Assembly (NCBI GenBank): GCA_039602395.1
Contig: JBCNJP010000012.1
Location: 21,332,396-21,396,395, forward strand
From: Deinandra increscens subsp. villosa
Taxonomy: Eukaryota; Streptophyta; Magnoliopsida; Asterales; Asteraceae
Direction: 5' to 3'
DNA length: 64,000 bases
A program made the position numbers and the translations under genes. This document shows positions 58,283-64,000 of this stretch, one piece after another (position 1 is the stretch's first letter; each line of letters opens with the position of its first letter). Below the pieces are notes generated by a model, which had not been told where the DNA came from, ran no database searches, and saw only the letters and a program-made list of their open reading frames with translations.

Positions 58283-59029
58283 ATCATAGACTAGTAATGT
58301 TTTCCATTCAACCATACTTTACCACATTTCCATATTATTCACCATTTATCAATTAAACAAAAAATAAGACAATCAATTCCCAGTTTTACCTATCATTTTC
58401 CATTTAATTGCAGCCAGAATCTTGGACATTTTTGAACAATTTTTCAATTTTTTTCAAATTTTTGAAATTTTTAAAGACTCAATACGAAAGTATCCCATCC
58501 CCACACTTGAATCACACATTGCCCTCAATGTGGAATGGAACAAAAATAAAGCAGAAATAAAAGCACGAAAAAGAAAAATAAATGAAAATAAAACAAGATA
58601 AGTTGAAACGTGTTCACCTGAAACTCCAGAGACTCAGCAAATCAGCCGCAAACGAACCACCACAAATCCGGTAAACAGAAATAATAAAAATTGAAAATTT
58701 AGAATTTTTCTGACTTACCTCCTCCTGGCGTATCGCCTACAACCAGGCATCTCCCAGGCGATACGCTTGGAACGTGATTTCCAGGGAATTTTTGGAATTT
58801 GACCCCAAAAATTTTCTATCTCTTTTGCTCCACAGCAGGTCTATGGTCGAAAAACTCAGCAAAAACCTGCACTTTTGACCTGCACAACTCACATTTTCCA
58901 AATCTTGAATCTCCAGAATCACCTGCAAACACAAAAAACACAAAACCAAAAGACGCAACATACACAAAAACCAAAAATTGCAGAAAATAAAACAAAACTA
59001 CATAATATACAAACCGGGTACTCCATCAA
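58283..59029 (-). other. Athila-like internal region after protease
   Basis: Non-coding. It contains GGCGTATCGCC (58727-58737) and the partner GCGATACGC (58758-58766), and shares CCCAGGCGATACGC(T/C)TGGAAC with the unrelated Gypsy LTR at 27967-27986. No RT frame follows the protease. Confidence 0.6.
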
Positions 59030-60526
59030 TTAGCACAAAACTGAACCACAACCTCCCAAACCATCCGGAGGCTTTGATTTCACATCTCTCAACAACCAAC
59101 TAGCGGTTTTCACCCGGTTTCTACCAATCCAACCATCTACCAACTTCCTAGCCCATAAAGCAACTAACCTTACTCCTCTCAACAACATCTTAACCTTCCA
59201 ATGTTTGTATCTACCCGGAAGAAAACCCACTTTACCTAGAAAACTCAATTCCGGGTCATGTATAGTAACAATCACATGCAACCTCCCCACACTTGGTCTA
59301 AACTCTATCTCATCATGCACAATACCTAAATCACCAAGTGTGGCCTTTCTAACTACCTCTTCAACCATCGATTCACTCTCCACACTCATCACCTCCTCGG
59401 GTTCAACTAACGGGTCAAAATTCTCATTCTTATCAAATAAAATCTCTAACCCCCCAAGATCTTCCCCACACTTATTCTCTATCACAACTTCATCCTCAAC
59501 TACCTCACCTACCTTCTCAACTACCTCACCTACCTTCTCAACTACCTCACCGGGTTCTCCTAATTGGTCAAAAGTTCCATTTTTATCAACTAACTCAACT
59601 AACTCCCCGGTGTCCTCCCCACACTCATCCTCTTCAAACTCATCATCATCCAACCGATTTCCTACAACCACAAGATCTATGAAGGACATAAAAGTACCTA
59701 TCAAACACACCGATTCGGTGCCCCTATCCTCACGTCTACCTACTTTAAACACAACACTCTCATGGTCAACCCTCAAAGTAATCGTGCCCACAAAAACATC
59801 AACTAGCGCCCGGGCGGTCCTACGGAAAGCCCTACCTAAAATCAAAGGGCAACTAGCATCATATGCACTGTCAACTACCACAAAGTCTATAGGGAACAAA
59901 AATTTATCAATTTGAACAAGCACATTTTCCACTATTCCTTTGGGTCTAACAACCGACCTAGCTGCTAAAGAAATTGTCATCCTAGTCGGCTCTAACTCAC
60001 CTAATCCTAGGTGCATGAAAACAGAATATGGCATGACATTGATAGACGCACCTAGATCAGCTAAAGCACATGTAACAGATGAATCACCAAAAGAGCACGG
60101 AATTGTAAAGGTACCAGGATCAGTCAATTTCTCAGGTAACCTATTCTGGACTACAGCAGAACATTGGGCATCAAGTGTAACATCAGAAAAACTTTCAAGC
60201 TTCTTTTTATTTGTTAGCATGTCTTTTAAAAATTTAGCATACTTAGGCATTTGTTTAATAACATCAGTGAAAGGTAATGTAATCCTAAGTTGCTTAAGAA
60301 GCTTTAAAAACTGATTGTACTCACGTGCATTCTTCTGTTGAACCAACCTCTCAGGATAAGGCACCTGCTTCAAATCATCGGTCGTGATCGGTTGAGGCGC
60401 AAATCGAACTCTTTTCTTTTCTCTCGCTGCCTCCCACTTCAGCGGCTTCTCCCCGACCGGTGGTCTCTTCACTCCCTCAGCCTCGACGTTTGGTGCGGTA
60501 CTTGCTGGCGTTACGCTCTCATGCAC
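59030..60526 (-). CDS. Athila-like protease (retropepsin) region
   Basis: Continuation of the gag-pro polyprotein in a second frame. After a KKRVRFAP-type linker it has the conserved Athila block QMPKYAKFLKDMLTNKKKLE, then an aspartic protease with DLGASINVMP (catalytic Asp in DLGAS) and the later ILGRAF motif. A Glu/Val-rich repetitive tail follows and the frame stops at 59030. The protease would cleave Gag during particle maturation. The frame's apparent GTG start at 60526 is only the edge of a G15 run; the true start is in gag. No RT follows, although in full-length relatives it would. Confidence 0.8.
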   Translation of the reverse strand: MHESVTPASTAPNVEAEGVKRPPVGEKPLKWEAAREKKRVRFAPQPITTDDLKQVPYPERLVQQKNAREYNQFLKLLKQLRITLPFTDVIKQMPKYAKFLKDMLTNKKKLESFSDVTLDAQCSAVVQNRLPEKLTDPGTFTIPCSFGDSSVTCALADLGASINVMPYSVFMHLGLGELEPTRMTISLAARSVVRPKGIVENVLVQIDKFLFPIDFVVVDSAYDASCPLILGRAFRRTARALVDVFVGTITLRVDHESVVFKVGRREDRGTESVCLIGTFMSFIDLVVVGNRLDDDEFEEDECGEDTGELVELVDKNGTFDQLGEPGEVVEKVGEVVEKVGEVVEDEVVIENKCGEDLGGLEILFDKNENFDPLVEPEEVMSVESESMVEEVVRKATLGDLGIVHDEIEFRPSVGRLHVIVTIHDPELSFLGKVGFLPGRYKHWKVKMLLRGVRLVALWARKLVDGWIGRNRVKTASWLLRDVKSKPPDGLGGCGSVLC

Positions 60527-62106
60527 CCCCCCCCCCCCCCGTCAGGCGTCTCTAGCACAATCTCCTCATCAACCGGCTCCTCTTCAACAACCGCCGGTGA
60601 TGGACTCTGAACGACTCTCCCGCTCCTAGTAGTGATGGCGTTGACATTGGCATTAGGGTTCTTGTAAGTACTACCAGAAAATTGACCTCCACGGGAATTT
60701 AGCTCCTTCAGCTGCTTCGCAATATCTCCCACCGACCTCTGCAAATCCAAGAACGAAGCTTGTTGATTTCTCAGTAACGTGTCATGCTCAACTAGCTTCT
60801 TCTGCGTTCCTTCATCTCTCGCCACAATCTGCTGCAGGATCTGGGTCTGGTTAGCCATAAGCTCTCTGATCTCCTTAAAACCAGCTCCGTCATCTCCTCC
60901 ACCATAGTTATTCCTCGGTGGAAAACCAGGTGGGCCACCTCCCTCTCGCCATCCTGAATTCTGGCCACTCCTCCACCCAGACTGGAAAGAATTACCGAAT
61001 TGGTTTCGGTTTCCAATGTAGTCCACCTGCTCAGCGGGAGCCAGCGGGCAGTCTCGAGTATCATGAGCGCCTCTGCACAGATCACATTTGGCTTTGATAT
61101 GGAGTTTGATTTCTTCTAAAGCTTTGTAAATATTCTCTAGCTCCCTAGGTGGCATGGTTTCTGAGCCAATATGATTGACACCCCGGGTAGATGTAGATGG
61201 TGCGAGTGATCTAGTCGGGGCCAAGGTGGCTCTCCGACCTCCGGGTGCCTGCTGTTCAGCAAGGGCGAAGCTCTCAAAAAGTGATTTGTATTCGTCAACA
61301 GTGAGCTTCTCCATCATATGTCCTCCAGCCGAGATGTTGAACTCCTTCTGAACAGAATAAGGAAGTCCATTGTAGAACTTTTCTATGATCGCAAAGTCCG
61401 TCAACCCGTGTTTCGGACATCTACTCAGAAGGGTGTTGAATCTCTCGTATGCGACAGAATAAGGCTCATCAGGGTCCATCTTGAAAGAGTGGATTTCCTC
61501 CCGAGTACGTGAAGCCTTGGCTGAAGGATGATACTTCTTCAGGAATTTTAACATCAGATCGTCCCAGGTGGCGATCGAGTTGGGCGGAAGCGTCTCGAGC
61601 CACTCGGCGGCTCGAGACGTAAGGGAGAATGGGAGCAGACGCAGATAGATGATTTCGTTCGCGACTCCCGTGAGTCCGAACGTGTTGCAGATTCGAATAA
61701 AGCGCGAAATATGCGTTGGTGCATCTTCGTCCTCACGTCCATGGAACTGAATGGAGTGCGTCAAAGCGTTGATGACGTGGGACGGAACTTGCCAATTCGC
61801 GGTGTTGACAATATCAGGCTGAGCTACAGCGAACCGGGCCTCGGTGACTCTGGCGCTAGCCTGCTCGTGGTCGGTGCGACGTGCCGCCATGGATGAAAGA
61901 TCAGGGAATGGAATGGGCTTGGTGTCACGTGTGGTTTGTGTGGAAGAAGATGGTTTGGAATGAGCGGTAGAAATGATGAAAGCTTCGAGCTCCGTGCGAA
62001 GAAGGCGAAACCGTTCACGAATATCCGCGTCAGGATCAGAAAGTGGTGACAACTCAGGAGGACCTCGTGAACGGGTGTGTGGCATAAAACGGGGAAAGTG
62101 ACTCAA
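60511..62106 (-). CDS. Athila-like Gag
   Basis: A 531-aa frame from the ATG at 62106, about 135 bp after the primer site. It has a disordered N-terminus, a Retrotrans_gag domain (about residues 120-265; INALTHSIQFHGREDEDAP, AAEWLETLPPNSI, WDDLMLKFLKKYHP) and a zinc-knuckle-like CDLCRGAHDTRDC (about 342-354). Gly/Asn-rich sequence and a C-terminal coiled stretch follow. The frame ends inside a G15 run at 60526-60540. In relatives gag and protease are continuous, so the frame change at the run is either a mutation, a length error or slippage. Confidence 0.85.
   Translation of the reverse strand: MSHFPRFMPHTRSRGPPELSPLSDPDADIRERFRLLRTELEAFIISTAHSKPSSSTQTTRDTKPIPFPDLSSMAARRTDHEQASARVTEARFAVAQPDIVNTANWQVPSHVINALTHSIQFHGREDEDAPTHISRFIRICNTFGLTGVANEIIYLRLLPFSLTSRAAEWLETLPPNSIATWDDLMLKFLKKYHPSAKASRTREEIHSFKMDPDEPYSVAYERFNTLLSRCPKHGLTDFAIIEKFYNGLPYSVQKEFNISAGGHMMEKLTVDEYKSLFESFALAEQQAPGGRRATLAPTRSLAPSTSTRGVNHIGSETMPPRELENIYKALEEIKLHIKAKCDLCRGAHDTRDCPLAPAEQVDYIGNRNQFGNSFQSGWRSGQNSGWREGGGPPGFPPRNNYGGGDDGAGFKEIRELMANQTQILQQIVARDEGTQKKLVEHDTLLRNQQASFLDLQRSVGDIAKQLKELNSRGGQFSGSTYKNPNANVNAITTRSGRVVQSPSPAVVEEEPVDEEIVLETPDGGGGGCMRA
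60526..60540 (-). repeat. G15 homopolymer at the gag/protease boundary
   Basis: Fifteen consecutive C on the plus strand. Thirteen or sixteen would join the two frames. Homopolymers of this length are unreliable in most sequencing data. Confidence 0.85.
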
Positions 62107-62240
62107 AGAAAAAATTACAAGAAAAATTAAACCTAAAAATCTAGACTCAAAAACAGAAACCTAAGACTCTAGACACGGACAAACCAAAAAGACTCAAATT
62201 TCCTAACGACGACTTAAGTTAATCTTGCTATTGCCAAGTG

Positions 62241-62258
62241 TCCCCGGCAACGGCGCCA
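62241..62258 (-). other. Primer binding site, tRNA-Asp
   Basis: TGGCGCCGTTGCCGGGGA on the minus strand, 18 bases complementary to the 3' end of plant tRNA-Asp(GUC), 6 nt from the LTR. This is typical of Athila-type elements. Confidence 0.9.
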
Positions 62259-62264
62259 AAAACT

Positions 62265-64000
62265 TGATGTGTTCGGAACGACACTAAAAATACTATTAAA
62301 ACCTAGACCTAAGCTAGACCTAGACACATCTAAATTTTACCGAAACTACCTAAACTAAACCGAACCCTCAGGCAAGTGTACCTGTCGGATTGTAGCTAAG
62401 CTAAGGTAAGACCGGATATCGAACCCTAGAGACACTAGAATACAAGACACAACCTAGGACCTAATGAAAGGAATTTTGAGTTTTTGGTTAAAAATAGATA
62501 TGGAATTACATTAACTAAAATGACACTAAAACTACCAACCGACAATAGAGAACTTAGGAGAATTCAGAGTGAGAAAGGTACCACCTAGACCTAGAATCCT
62601 AATTAATATTAACGACCTCACTCGGCTATGACAATTCTGGTGGAACCGGGATCTTAACACACAACCTATAGAAACTCTACGAGCCCCCGAATCACTCTCC
62701 GGATGTTACTGATAGAATCCCTAAAGACTGGAATACGCTTACCGGTTTGATTAGTTCACCTTTTGAGTTCTTCCTAATTGATTACTCTAACGCTCGAACA
62801 AGTGGTTCACCTTTTGAGTCTTTCCCACTTCAACTACCCTAGACCACCCCCGAAACAATCTAAGGCACCCTAGACTAGCCGGAGCTACCTCTAATTCCTA
62901 CAACTGACACGACTAGCAAACTAGCTAAATTCCTAGGGCATTTCCTTTTAAGACAATGTTATCCTAGTTCATTAACTAACCCGACTAACCGACAACTATC
63001 ATCCTTTTGAGCTTATTTAGATAGGCAGAATATTGAGTTCAAAGCAACAAGTAACAATCAATCCTATGATCAACTAGGTATAGCTAATCACATTAATTTG
63101 CAAACACACAGTCACACGAATTAATTACCCAACCGAAATCGAAAGACATCCGCAGATTAAGCAAGTCTTGATTGTTAATTAGAACTCTAAATTCAATACG
63201 CATATGCACCAATTGTAGTAAATTATGGGAGTTTAATAGAGCATCAATCCATCAAGAAATCATCATAAACGAGTAAAGTAATTAACATTAAAAATTCATC
63301 ACAAAGTCTAGGTGGTAGTAAAAACTTAGCCTACCACCATTGTCATGCCAAAAACATAGAAAAGATTCAAGCTTTTAACATAAGTCATGGTTTTAGGTAA
63401 AGTAATTAACAAGAACAAAGAATAAAACGAAGAACCTGGATAAATTAATAATGTTGAATGCTTGAACTCCGAGTGATTGCTCTATTTTTCTTGGCCTCCT
63501 CACTCAGAAATCGTCCCTTTGGTCTCCTCAGTCGGCTGTGTAATTTAGTCAGAACCCCTCATCGAAGCTTTTATTTTCTTTCCTCTCTTTTCTTTCAGCC
63601 GTCATAAAAATATATATCTCCACCCCCAAATAATGTTTTTCACCTTATTTCTCTTTATCCCTAATTTACGTGGACATAGAAGTCCACATGAATTAATAAA
63701 CCACAATCCAGCTTTTACTGCAGCCCAATTTGTATTCGCAGCCCATATTAAATTATTAGAGGTTGTAGCCCACAATGTCTCTGACTTTCTTCTATCTCCA
63801 CGTGAGATTACAAACACTCACACATAATCATCTAATAACTTCCTTTTTTATGTCCTTTTTCTTTTCCACAAATATTCACAAGTCCACTTCATGTAGTCAA
63901 AATTCTTTTTTTTTTTAAATGTTGCCATGGTTCTCACGTGAAATTCTTCCAACATATTAATTTCACACATTTCACAAGTAAGCCCTTAACTTTCATAATT
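62265..64000 (-). repeat. Athila-like 5' LTR (runs off the window)
   Basis: Partner of the split LTR at 28415-45795; 1736 of about 2024 bp are visible. It carries the single ATA (62606-62608) that shows the CACTA pre-insertion site. The ORFs at 63602-63827 repeat those at 45109-45334. Confidence 0.93.

Larger units (their letters stand above)
28415..64000 (-). mobile_element. Athila-like gag-protease LTR element (nested host)
   Basis: A minus-oriented LTR element whose left (3') LTR starts at 28415 with TGATGTG and whose right (5') LTR starts at 62265 and runs off the window. Without its nested insertions the visible element is a 2.0 kb LTR, about 4.8 kb internal sequence and the partial second LTR. 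The primer site matches tRNA-Asp, as in plant Athila elements. It encodes gag and a retropepsin-like protease but no RT, RNase H, integrase or env-like ORF, so it is non-autonomous. It hosts a 15 kb CACTA in one LTR and a copia element in the internal region. I saw only about five LTR differences over 1.7 kb. Confidence 0.85.

Overview
The window is plant nuclear DNA. GT-AG introns, LTR retrotransposons with plant-type primer sites (tRNA-iMet, tRNA-Asp), plant CACTA (EnSpm) elements and a Helitron all point to a eudicot. I lean to Asteraceae, but that is an impression I cannot test here. Transposable elements fill most of the window; only one ordinary gene looks intact.

Region 1 (about 1-23036) is a direct tandem duplication. 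Copy A starts at 318 and copy B at 17900. Each copy holds a five-exon alpha/beta-hydrolase gene. Copy A (9357-10941) is broken: a 1-base frameshift, a lost splice acceptor, a 8.7 kb gag-only LTR retrotransposon (372-9103) inserted about 250 bp upstream, and a Helitron (to 14280) carrying part of an ANKRD13-like gene inserted downstream. Copy B (18205-19788) is intact (376 aa) and keeps the empty target site of both insertions.

Region 2 (23037-64000) is a stack of nested elements. A truncated Ty3/Gypsy fragment (23037-28414) holds a CACTA-like element (about 23482-27446) with captured protein-kinase exons. An Athila-like gag-protease element starts at 28415 and runs past the window end. Its left LTR is split by a 15.35 kb CACTA transposon (28759-44112) with two divergent transposase genes, two small unexplained ORFs and several tandem arrays. 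Its internal region holds a gag-only copia element (46661-58277). The left copia LTR is in turn split by an aberrant chromovirus insertion (46730-52373), made of a perfect-length LTR palindrome plus 3' pol sequence and flanked by a 5-bp target duplication.

Four insertions can be checked against empty sites inside the same window: AGATA at 17949, the A/T site at 19912/19913, ATA at 62606 and GCTGA at 58012. The three LTR elements with recognisable gag all lack reverse transcriptase and integrase, so they probably depended on helpers. The observations I rate highest are the inverted-LTR insertion with its TSD, three tandem hairpins with covarying outer stems in the copia element, a paired GCGTATCGC/GCGATACGC motif at fixed 30-31 bp spacing in three unrelated LTR elements, and paired Pol III A/B-box modules inside the chromovirus LTR.
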